From: a virus
Virus record (IMG/VR): IMGVR_UViG_3300021963_000034
Coordinates: 62,001-126,000 of that record
Length of the DNA stretch: 64,000 bases
Direction: 5' to 3' (one strand)
Positions 34,029 through 42,232 of this stretch are shown piece after piece; position 1 is the first letter of the stretch, and each line of letters starts with the position of its first letter. The notes under the pieces are model-generated. The model saw nothing but the letters and a program-made list of their open reading frames with translations. It made no database searches and was not told where the DNA came from. Position numbers and translations under genes: made by a program.

Positions 34029-37000
34029 ATGGCAATCACAGACACTCAAAAGGTTGATTATCTCTGGAAGAAAATTGGTTATGGTAGGGCAAAAACTGAT
34101 ACCGGCACCCTAAAACCAGCAACTAACGAATCCATAGCGAGTCCACTACTTCTCCGTGGAGATAAAATTTGGGCTCAATCGGATTTAGTGCCTGGAGTAA
34201 TTCCGGGAAGTACTTCTGGAGTTGTTACAGTATATCCTACAACAAATCCAGTAGAATGTACTGTAGATATTACTTCATCCGTTAATAGAACCTGGAAAAC
34301 AAATATTACGGATTGGATTCCACCAGAAATTGGTTCTACTTACTTAGTAAAAGTATATTTACACACTCCAGGTAATGCTGCAACTGCTGCTTCTAGTGGA
34401 ACTCAAATATATGGCGCAGGCTCTGGAAATGATGATGAATGGTTCTTTGATTATCAGTCAGGAACACTAAACTTTATCGGCGCAAACTTACCAAGTGGAA
34501 TTTCTGGTAAGAGTGTCTATGTTAGTGGTGCAGTTTATACTGGTATTTTAGGTGTTTCTGTTCCCGGTTCTCAAGCATCATTTACGGATTTATTTGTAAC
34601 TGGGATCTCAACACTTACTGGATTACTTGATGCTAATGGTGGCGCAGAGATTAAAAATATAAGAATTGGCGTATCTACAAATAATGAAATTGATACTTCT
34701 GTCGGAAATCTGATATTAGATTCTGCCACAGGATTTACTGCAATTGATGATGCATTAAATGTATCAGGAATCTCCACATTTGTTGGAGTTGGTACATTCT
34801 TAAGTGACCTTTATGTTGGAGGAAACTTCGGAGTACAAGGTTACAGTGAATTTGTTGGTGTTGTAACCTTTAAGAGTGGATTAATTAATCTTGGAGATGA
34901 CACTGGAGATAATATTAATGTTGGTGGTGAGTTTACTTCAGGGTTATATCCAAATGCATCAAATACTTATGATTTAGGTGATGGTACAAGGCAGTGGAGA
35001 CATACAAGTTTTGCTGGTATAGGTACATTTGATGGTGGAATAGACGCAAGTAATATAAGAATTGGCGCTGATGATACAAATAAGATTACAACCTCATCAG
35101 GAAATCTTATTCTTGACCCTGCAGGTAGCGTAATTATTCAAGATAATACTATCATTCAGAATGATTTAACGGTAAATGGTAATGTAACTATTGGCGGAAC
35201 TACCGTTACATTGTTGGGACAAGATGTTTATATTGAAAACAAAGATATTGTTCTCGGATATACAACTTCAATCACACCATCCGATACCACAGCAAATCAT
35301 GCTGGTGTATCTATTGCATCAACAGTAGGAACTCCACTTGCTTCATTTGCTGCTTCTGGAATCAACACACTTCCAGATACTTATAAGCAAATGATGTGGT
35401 TCAAGAGTGGAACTCTTGGATTCTCAACTGATGCATTTGCCTTTAACTATGGTGTTGCGATTGGCACCACTCAAATGGCAAATGGTGTCCGTCTTGCTGT
35501 TGGTTCAGGTGTTACCGTAAGTGATACTTCAGTAAGTGCAACAACTTTCTATGGTTCTTTAGTTGGTAACGTATCCTCTGCAGACCAGATTAAGACTATT
35601 ACTGCATCAAATAATAATGCAAATTATTATTTGACATTCGTAGATGCAAATAATGGTTCTGCAACAAATGAATCAATTTATACTGATGATGCAATTTATT
35701 ATAATCCAAACACCAATAAACTCACTACACAACATGCTGAGTTCACTGGTAATGTATTGGTAAGTGGAATTACTACCCTTGCAGGAAATATAAACTTAGG
35801 TGATGCTGGAGGAGATGTAATAACTGTTGTTGGAGTTACAACATTTACAACATCCAATGTTTATATTAATAATCAACTCAATGTTGGCACCATCCAAATG
35901 GGTGGAAGTGCCACAATTACTGGAGATGATGTATCTGCAAGACATTTAAATCTTTCAGGTATTACTACGGTTGCTGGTTTAATTGATGGTAATGGTGGCG
36001 CAAATATTTCTGGTGGAGAAGCAATACTTTCATCTGCAACAGTTTCGGATTTAACTTCTGGAAGAGTTATTCTTGCAGGAACTTCTGGATCACTTGAAGA
36101 TAGTTCAAATCTCACCTTCAGTTCAGGTGGTTTAATCGTTGGTTCTGGTGGAATTAATGTAACAGGAGTTTCAACATTCTCCACTGATTTAGTTGTTGGT
36201 GGTGATATTCGTCTTAATGGAAATGATATTAAAGCAAGTGACGGAAGTACAAATATTACATTAACTTCCAATACATTAACTACATTTGCTGGTGATATTA
36301 AAGTTACTGGTATTGCAACAATTGGAACTGGAGTTGGTGTTACTCAATTCTCATCTGCAGTTGGTTCTGGAACTTCAACTTCATCAGTTCCCACATCATC
36401 TGCAATCATTGATTATGTTGATGCAGAAATTGGAGCAATTAATCTAACTCTTGGACTAAATGCTGATAGTGGTGGTCCAAGCACACTCAATACATCACAA
36501 ACTTTAGTTATCAGTGGAACTGCTAATGAAGTTGAAACCTCAGTATCTTCACAAACAATTACTGTTGGTCTTCCCAACGCAGTTGTTGTTGGAACTTCTT
36601 TAAGTGCTCCAACTATAAAAACTACCACTATTCAGTCGTCTAATACAGGTGCAACTGCAATTACCATTGCTGCGAATGATGTTACGATTGCCGATGACTT
36701 AACAGTTCAGGGTAACTTATATGTAAATGGAAGTACAACCCAAGTTAATACTGCTTCCCTTACTGTAGAAGATCGTACCATTCAACTTGGTATTGTTGAT
36801 GGTGCAGCACCATCAACTGCAACAACTTGGGACCTTGGAGTTCTCTTCAACTATTATACTGATAGCGCAAAGCAATCTGCAGTTGTATGGGAACACGGAG
36901 ACGGAAGATTTAAGTTTGGTTCTGTAATCAGTGATGGTGGTGGAACTGGAGTTAATAATCCACAAATCACAGTTTCTACTTTTGCTCCTATTGAAATCGG

Positions 37001-37103
37001 TTCACTTTGGGTAAATGATTGTGCTGGACAATCTCAAGTTATTTCTTGTACTGGTTCCACAAGATACTTAGAGAACATTACTATTGATGCTGGTGTCTTT
37101 TAA
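34029..37103 (+). CDS. structural / fibre protein (1024 residues), paralogue of 15434-18106
   Basis: Residues 1-180 (with [49 protein letters not shown]) match the S74 fibre at 15434. The centre holds fibre-trunk modules (LNVSGISTFVGVGTF, ATNHAGVSIASTVGTPL). It lacks the S74 domain and ends with ISCTGSTRYLENITI. In the duplicated layout, the S74 function may have moved to the collagen-like fibre that follows. Virion location is inferred from its repeats and late context. Confidence 0.83.
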   Translation: MAITDTQKVDYLWKKIGYGRAKTDTGTLKPATNESIASPLLLRGDKIWAQSDLVPGVIPGSTSGVVTVYPTTNPVECTVDITSSVNRTWKTNITDWIPPEIGSTYLVKVYLHTPGNAATAASSGTQIYGAGSGNDDEWFFDYQSGTLNFIGANLPSGISGKSVYVSGAVYTGILGVSVPGSQASFTDLFVTGISTLTGLLDANGGAEIKNIRIGVSTNNEIDTSVGNLILDSATGFTAIDDALNVSGISTFVGVGTFLSDLYVGGNFGVQGYSEFVGVVTFKSGLINLGDDTGDNINVGGEFTSGLYPNASNTYDLGDGTRQWRHTSFAGIGTFDGGIDASNIRIGADDTNKITTSSGNLILDPAGSVIIQDNTIIQNDLTVNGNVTIGGTTVTLLGQDVYIENKDIVLGYTTSITPSDTTANHAGVSIASTVGTPLASFAASGINTLPDTYKQMMWFKSGTLGFSTDAFAFNYGVAIGTTQMANGVRLAVGSGVTVSDTSVSATTFYGSLVGNVSSADQIKTITASNNNANYYLTFVDANNGSATNESIYTDDAIYYNPNTNKLTTQHAEFTGNVLVSGITTLAGNINLGDAGGDVITVVGVTTFTTSNVYINNQLNVGTIQMGGSATITGDDVSARHLNLSGITTVAGLIDGNGGANISGGEAILSSATVSDLTSGRVILAGTSGSLEDSSNLTFSSGGLIVGSGGINVTGVSTFSTDLVVGGDIRLNGNDIKASDGSTNITLTSNTLTTFAGDIKVTGIATIGTGVGVTQFSSAVGSGTSTSSVPTSSAIIDYVDAEIGAINLTLGLNADSGGPSTLNTSQTLVISGTANEVETSVSSQTITVGLPNAVVVGTSLSAPTIKTTTIQSSNTGATAITIAANDVTIADDLTVQGNLYVNGSTTQVNTASLTVEDRTIQLGIVDGAAPSTATTWDLGVLFNYYTDSAKQSAVVWEHGDGRFKFGSVISDGGGTGVNNPQITVSTFAPIEIGSLWVNDCAGQSQVISCTGSTRYLENITIDAGVF

Positions 37104-37121
37104 AGAATAATTTTATAATTC

Positions 37122-37155
37122 ATAAATACACCCAGGAAACTGGGTGTATTTTTTT
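37122..37155 (+). terminator. strong terminator with a late promoter box in its 5' arm
   Basis: AATACACCCAG (37125-37135), loop GAAA, CTGGGTGTATT (37140-37150) and a seven-base T-run. The late box ATAAATA (37122-37128) overlaps the 5' arm. RNA started there (near 37134) would lack the arm, so the box can launch the next gene while the hairpin stops RNA from upstream. The hairpin ends at the ATG at 37156. Confidence 0.88.
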
Positions 37156-37344
37156 ATGTCTGAAGATGACTTAAAAGCAGTACTTGCAAAATATCAACAA
37201 AAGGCATTTGATTTGTTTAATCGAAATATTGTATTGGAAACTCAAGTAGAAACACTTACAGCAACTGTTAATGCTTTAAGTATTGAATTAGAAAAATTAA
37301 GAAAACCAAAAAGAAGTTCAAAAGTAGAGGCAGATTTTTCATAA
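37156..37344 (+). CDS. small coiled-coil protein
   Basis: 62 residues: MSEDDLKAVLAKYQQKAFDL then a heptad-rich helix (LETQVETLTATVNALSIELEKLRK) and a basic tail. Such proteins are common in cyanophages between fibre genes; the role could be assembly or trimerisation. A GTG at 37144 in the terminator is in frame, but the ATG right after the T-run is preferred. Confidence 0.75.
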   Translation: MSEDDLKAVLAKYQQKAFDLFNRNIVLETQVETLTATVNALSIELEKLRKPKRSSKVEADFS

Positions 37345-37372
37345 ATACCTAAGATTCTTATATAAGAATCTT
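37341..37372 (+). promoter_or_regulatory. late promoter box followed by a 22-base perfect palindrome
   Basis: ATAAATA (37341-37347) overlaps the stop of the small coiled-coil gene. AAGATTCTTAT/ATAAGAATCTT (37351-37372) is perfectly self-complementary. RNA from this box would begin near the palindrome, giving a hairpin at its 5' end that may stabilise the fibre message. Confidence 0.6.
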
Positions 37373-37398
37373 TAAGGTCCCTACCAGTATGCGAATAA

Positions 37399-40300
37399 AT
37401 GGCTGATCCTATCATAAAAGTTAAAAGGTCTACAGTTCAGGGTAAAACACCCACGATTGAACAGTTAGGTCTTGGAGAAATAGCCATTAACCATTATGAT
37501 GCAAAACTGTTTATTCGCCAAGATACTTTAGGTGTAGGAATAGGAACCACTGTAGTTCAAATTGGAGTTCAAGGACTACAGGGTATTCAAGGTACTACTG
37601 GACCTCAAGGAACTACAGGATCTCAGGGTATTACTGGAACTCAAGGATCTACAGGTATTCAAGGTGCTACTGGGGCTCAGGGCACTATAGGATCTCAAGG
37701 CACTACAGGAACTCAAGGGTCTACAGGTACTCAAGGGACAACTGGTTCTCAGGGCACTACTGGTTCACAAGGAACCACTGGAACTCAAGGAACCACCGGA
37801 ACTCAAGGAACTACTGGAACTCAAGGAACTACAGGAAGTCAAGGTGCCACAGGAGCACAAGGGACATCAGCAGCAACTTCTATTACAAACAATACCGACA
37901 ATTATGTAGTTACTGCAACAGGAAATGGTTCAACGCCATTTAATGGAGAAGCAAACTTTACATTTGATGGAACAACGGTAAAAGCACCGATTTTAGAATC
38001 AACTCAATCTTCTGGTGATGAGGGTGGAGAACTTAAATTAAATAAGGCATCTACTAACACCACATTAAATACTGGAATTACCCTTGATGTTTATCAAAAT
38101 AAACTTAGATTATTTGAAACTGGAGGAACTAATAGAGGTGGTTATTGGGATATAGCATCATTAGGTGCTGGTGTTGCAACTAATCTTTTAGCAGGAGGTG
38201 CTCAAGGTGCTACTGGTTCACAAGGAACCATAGGATCTCAGGGCACTACCGGAACTCAAGGATCTACAGGTACTCAAGGTGCTATTGGTTCGCAAGGAAC
38301 TACAGGTGCTCAAGGCGCTACAGGTTCTCAAGGAACCACAGGATCTCAGGGCACTACTGGATCACAAGGATCTACAGGTGCTCAAGGCGCTACTGGATCA
38401 CAAGGAACTACAGGATCTCAGGGCACTACCGGAACTCAAGGATCTACAGGTACTCAAGGATCTACAGGTGCTCAAGGCGCTACTGGATCACAAGGAACTA
38501 CAGGATCTCAGGGCACTACCGGAACTCAAGGAACTACTGGAGCACAAGGTACTGAAGGATCTCAAGGTATTCAAGGCACTACCGGCCCAGTAGCAGGTTC
38601 TGCAAATCAAGTTGTTTATAAAGATGGGTCAAATAATCCAACAGGTTCTACCAATCTGACTTTTAACGGAACAGAATTAGTTACTCATACATTAACTGTT
38701 CTCAACAATACGGATATCAATGGAAATTTAAATGTTGATGGAACAATTACTATTGGTGGAACATCAGCACAACTCAACACTCAACAACTTACAGTAGTTG
38801 ATGCTGACATTGTTCTTGGTATTGGTACTTCATTCTCACCAAGCGATGCAACAGCGAGTCATGGTGGCATTGCAATTGCATCCACAGAAGGAACTCCACT
38901 TGTAAGTCTTGCTATTGGTGGAGAAACCAACCCAGACACATATAAGAAAATTATGTGGTTTAGGGGTGGCGATATTGGTGCCGGATATACTGATGCTTGG
39001 TTAAGTAACTATGCAATTGGCATTGGTTCAACACAATTGCCAAATGGTGTAAGACTTGCTGCTGGTGGAATGCAAGTAACCGACACAACTTTAAGTATTC
39101 CACAACTAAATGTAACAAATTCATCTACTTTCCAAGGAAATGTATTTTTTGGTGATAATGATAGGGCATATTTTGGTGACAGTTCCGATCTTGCTATTTT
39201 CCACAATCCAGTCAGCGGTAATAGTGTAATTTCTGCACTTAATGATGGAATACTAAGCATTAACGCCATAACACATACATTCAGGAGTCAGACTGGATCC
39301 GAAACTAAAGCAGTATTTTATTCTGATAGTTCAGTAGATCTTTACTATGATAATGTAAAAAGATTTGCAACGGCTGGAACTGGTGCAACTGTCTTTGGTA
39401 CTTTGCATTCTCAGCAACTAAATTTATCTGGAGTTTCCACTTTTAGTGGAACTTTAGAACTTAATGCCGGATTAAGAGATATCTATAATAATGTAGGTGT
39501 TGCTGGTTCTATTCTAGTTTCTACTGGTGTTGGAGTGAGTTGGACTACTCCATTTGCTGCAGGTATTCAGGGACTTCAAGGAACCACTGGAACTCAAGGT
39601 GCTACAGGAACTCAAGGAACCACAGGTACTCAAGGTACAACAGGAACTCAAGGAACCACAGGTACTCAAGGTGCTACAGGTGCTCAAGGCACTACAGGAT
39701 CTCAAGGTACGGAAGGAACTCAAGGAACCACAGGTACTCAAGGTGCTACAGGTACTCAAGGTACAACAGGAACTCAAGGAACCACAGGTACTCAAGGTGC
39801 TACAGGTACTCAAGGTACAACAGGAACTCAAGGAACCACAGGTACTCAAGGAACCACAGGTACTCAAGGTGCTACAGGATCTCAGGGTACTACTGGAACT
39901 CAAGGAACCACAGGTACTCAAGGTGCTACAGGATCTCAGGGTACTACTGGAACTCAGGGTACTACTGGAACTCAAGGTGCTACAGGTTCTCAAGGAACCA
40001 CAGGGGCAGGAACTCAAGGAACTACAGGAACTCAAGGAACTACAGGAACTCAAGGAACTGCAGGAACTCAAGGAACTTCAGGTGTTAATTATGACAAGTC
40101 AATTGCGTCATATACCGCAACATCTGGACAGACTAATTTTTCAGTAACTTATACGGTTGGATTTATTGACGTATTTTTAAATGGTGTCAGACTTTCAGAA
40201 TCGGAATACACTGCATCAAATGGAACTTCTGTGGTATTGGCAGTAGGTGCAGTATTAGGTGATGTTATTGATATTATTTCATACAATGGTGGAACCTTAG

Positions 40301-41721
40301 GTGCTCAAGGTACTCAGGGCGTCCAAGGTGCTGCAGGATCAGGTGCTCAAGGAACAACAGGAAGTGGTGGAAGCGGTGGTGCTCCATATGCATTTAGTTC
40401 AACAACTACTGATGCGGATCCCGGAAATGGAATTTTAAGGTATGATAGTGGAACAATTGGGTCTGTCAGTTTTATATACATTGATAATAATGACAGCAAC
40501 TCAAATGTTCAGACAACTTGGTATGATACTTGGGATGATTCAACATCTTCATCCCAAAAAGGTTACTTAATTGTACAAGGAGCAACTTCAGGAAGCACTC
40601 TTATTAATATCTGGAGTATTACAGGTTCAGTCATTGCAGCATCTGGATACTATAAAATTCCAGTATCGCATATATCAGGTTCTTTACCTTCAAATGGTGC
40701 ATCTGTAGCAGTTCAATTCTCAAGAACTGGTAATCAAGGAGTACAGGGAACCACAGGAACGCAAGGCACCACTGGAGCACAAGGAACTACAGGTGCTCAA
40801 GGCACCACTGGAGCACAAGGAACTGCAGGTGCTCAAGGCACTACTGGAACACAAGGAACCACAGGTACTCAAGGTACTACTGGAGCGCAAGTAACTGCTA
40901 AAACATATACAATCACTGTTCCATCAGGGACAGGCGGAGGTTTTTATATTGATAGTGTACAAAAGGATACAATCTATCTAATTCGCGGACAGAAGTATAT
41001 TTTCGACCAGTCTGCTGCTAGCAACTCAGGACATCCAATTCTTTTAGCAACAACGGTTGATGGAACATCTTATAGCACTGGATGGTCTTACTCGGGAACT
41101 GCTGGTTCAAATGGATTAGGGACATTTACTGTTCCATATGATGCACCAAATACACTTTATTATAAGTGCCAAAACCATAGCGGAATGGGTGGAACGATTA
41201 TAATTAAAGATTTAACTGCAAATTCTCTTCAAGGTATTCAGGGTGCATCAGGAAGTTCTGGTAGTTCATCCATCACCAATGATACTACTACAAATAGCAC
41301 AAGATATCCACTATTTTCCGATGTTTCCACAGGAACACCTACAGCAACTTATGCTTCAAGTACTAAATTAAACTTCAATCCGTCCACAGGAACATTATCA
41401 GCAACCGTATTTACTTCACTATCTGATAGAACACAAAAAACTGATATTCAATTAATTGAAAACGCACTTGATTTGGTATCACAAATGGAAGGTGTAAGGT
41501 ATAAGTGGAAGGATAATCACAATCAACCATCAATTGGTGTGATTGCACAAGATATTGAAAAAGTAATTCCAGAAGTCGTTGTTGAAAATGAAAATGGTCT
41601 TAAGTCAGTTTCTTATGGGAATATTGTTGGAGTTTTGATTGAAGCAATTAAAGAGCAGCAGAAGTCGATTAAAAATTTACAAGAAAAAATTAATTATCTT
41701 GAAGATAATCTAAATACTTAA
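37399..41721 (+). CDS. collagen-like tail fibre with cupredoxin-like module and S74 domain (1440 residues)
   Basis: Order: fibre head (1-60); collagen-like Gly-X-Y runs at about 61-155, 267-398, 722-894 and 1113-1164, mostly GTTGTQ and GATGSQ and nearly proline-free; beta-rich trunk between them; a cupredoxin-like module (about 1169-1272) with possible copper ligands in GHPILL and YYKCQNHSGMGG; and a C-terminal S74 self-cleaving chaperone (about 1340-1440: [31 protein letters not shown]). It should form a trimeric, flexible virion fibre. Threonine in nearly every triplet offers many possible O-glycosylation sites, relevant to the transferases at 21-30 kb. The S74 end is almost the same as that of the protein at 15434. 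Confidence 0.87.
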   Translation: MADPIIKVKRSTVQGKTPTIEQLGLGEIAINHYDAKLFIRQDTLGVGIGTTVVQIGVQGLQGIQGTTGPQGTTGSQGITGTQGSTGIQGATGAQGTIGSQGTTGTQGSTGTQGTTGSQGTTGSQGTTGTQGTTGTQGTTGTQGTTGSQGATGAQGTSAATSITNNTDNYVVTATGNGSTPFNGEANFTFDGTTVKAPILESTQSSGDEGGELKLNKASTNTTLNTGITLDVYQNKLRLFETGGTNRGGYWDIASLGAGVATNLLAGGAQGATGSQGTIGSQGTTGTQGSTGTQGAIGSQGTTGAQGATGSQGTTGSQGTTGSQGSTGAQGATGSQGTTGSQGTTGTQGSTGTQGSTGAQGATGSQGTTGSQGTTGTQGTTGAQGTEGSQGIQGTTGPVAGSANQVVYKDGSNNPTGSTNLTFNGTELVTHTLTVLNNTDINGNLNVDGTITIGGTSAQLNTQQLTVVDADIVLGIGTSFSPSDATASHGGIAIASTEGTPLVSLAIGGETNPDTYKKIMWFRGGDIGAGYTDAWLSNYAIGIGSTQLPNGVRLAAGGMQVTDTTLSIPQLNVTNSSTFQGNVFFGDNDRAYFGDSSDLAIFHNPVSGNSVISALNDGILSINAITHTFRSQTGSETKAVFYSDSSVDLYYDNVKRFATAGTGATVFGTLHSQQLNLSGVSTFSGTLELNAGLRDIYNNVGVAGSILVSTGVGVSWTTPFAAGIQGLQGTTGTQGATGTQGTTGTQGTTGTQGTTGTQGATGAQGTTGSQGTEGTQGTTGTQGATGTQGTTGTQGTTGTQGATGTQGTTGTQGTTGTQGTTGTQGATGSQGTTGTQGTTGTQGATGSQGTTGTQGTTGTQGATGSQGTTGAGTQGTTGTQGTTGTQGTAGTQGTSGVNYDKSIASYTATSGQTNFSVTYTVGFIDVFLNGVRLSESEYTASNGTSVVLAVGAVLGDVIDIISYNGGTLGAQGTQGVQGAAGSGAQGTTGSGGSGGAPYAFSSTTTDADPGNGILRYDSGTIGSVSFIYIDNNDSNSNVQTTWYDTWDDSTSSSQKGYLIVQGATSGSTLINIWSITGSVIAASGYYKIPVSHISGSLPSNGASVAVQFSRTGNQGVQGTTGTQGTTGAQGTTGAQGTTGAQGTAGAQGTTGTQGTTGTQGTTGAQVTAKTYTITVPSGTGGGFYIDSVQKDTIYLIRGQKYIFDQSAASNSGHPILLATTVDGTSYSTGWSYSGTAGSNGLGTFTVPYDAPNTLYYKCQNHSGMGGTIIIKDLTANSLQGIQGASGSSGSSSITNDTTTNSTRYPLFSDVSTGTPTATYASSTKLNFNPSTGTLSATVFTSLSDRTQKTDIQLIENALDLVSQMEGVRYKWKDNHNQPSIGVIAQDIEKVIPEVVVENENGLKSVSYGNIVGVLIEAIKEQQKSIKNLQEKINYLEDNLNT
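37579..37863 (+). repeat. collagen-like repeat tract 1
   Basis: Nine-base units, mostly GGAACTACAGGAACTCAA variants coding GTTGTQ. Synonymous differences are scattered among otherwise identical units, a sign of past slippage or recombination. Confidence 0.85.
38199..38592 (+). repeat. collagen-like repeat tract 2
   Basis: Same kind of units; includes a higher-order repeat of about 63 bases (GSTGAQGATGSQGTTGSQ block repeated), showing tandem duplication of several triplets at once. Confidence 0.85.
39562..40083 (+). repeat. collagen-like repeat tract 3, the longest
   Basis: About 57 Gly-X-Y triplets in near-identical DNA. Because the unit is 9 bases, long open frames appear in other frames and strands; these are artefacts of the repeat. 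Confidence 0.85.
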
Positions 41722-41735
41722 AACTATAGAAAATA

Positions 41736-42182
41736 ATGGGAAAGTCAAGACAAACATCTAGTTTAGTTTCCAACGAACATATTTCTATAGATATAGTTAA
41801 TAGTAGAGTTGGCATAGGAACCACAAATCCAACATCTAAGTTGACAGTTATTGGTGATACTAGAATAACTGGAATATTAACTGTAGGGTCAAGTTCGATT
41901 ACGCTTGATGGGAATAATAATCAAGTTAATGTAGGAACTGGTATTACTTTACACCATACAAATGGTATTCAGGTAGGTTCTAGTAGAATACATTCAACCG
42001 GAATTGAATCTCAAAATTTGATCATTAATGGTGAAACATTATCTGGTGCTGGTGTTACTTATATTACTGCCGGAAGTGGTATTTCTATCGACCAATCTAC
42101 AGGAAATGTTACAATAACTGCTGCTGGTGGTGGCGGCATTTCAGAATCACAAGCAATTGCATATGCAATTGCACTTGGTTAG
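41736..42182 (+). CDS. small fibre-trunk-like structural protein
   Basis: 148 residues made almost only of one fibre module: [38 protein letters not shown], and a glycine-rich end (TITAAGGGGISESQAI). It resembles a single detached trunk unit of the larger fibres and may be a tip or a remnant of a larger gene. It starts 14 bases after the collagen-like fibre, with no late box between them. Confidence 0.65.
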   Translation: MGKSRQTSSLVSNEHISIDIVNSRVGIGTTNPTSKLTVIGDTRITGILTVGSSSITLDGNNNQVNVGTGITLHHTNGIQVGSSRIHSTGIESQNLIINGETLSGAGVTYITAGSGISIDQSTGNVTITAAGGGGISESQAIAYAIALG

Positions 42183-42199
42183 TTTATTCTAATCAAAAC

Positions 42200-42207
42200 T
42201 ATAAATA
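42200..42207 (+). promoter_or_regulatory. late promoter box TATAAATA
   Basis: TATAAATACTAAAAAGAT precedes the giant gene at 42233. The box at 47868 is followed by the same ACTAAAAAGAT, so the conserved element may extend beyond the box. Confidence 0.85.
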
Positions 42208-42232
42208 CTAAAAAGATAAGAACTATAAAATA

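Noticed and set aside
37579-40083. Regular short DNA repeats resembling a CRISPR array
   Set aside because: The repeats are contiguous coding triplets of the collagen-like fibre with no unique spacers; no cas gene is present.
39514-40147. Three overlapping long ORFs (182-197 residues, both strands) made of YSRNHR, QVLKEP or SSCSTL repeats
   Set aside because: They are other-frame readings of the 9-base collagen-like repeat in the fibre gene, have no start signals and encode low-complexity protein.
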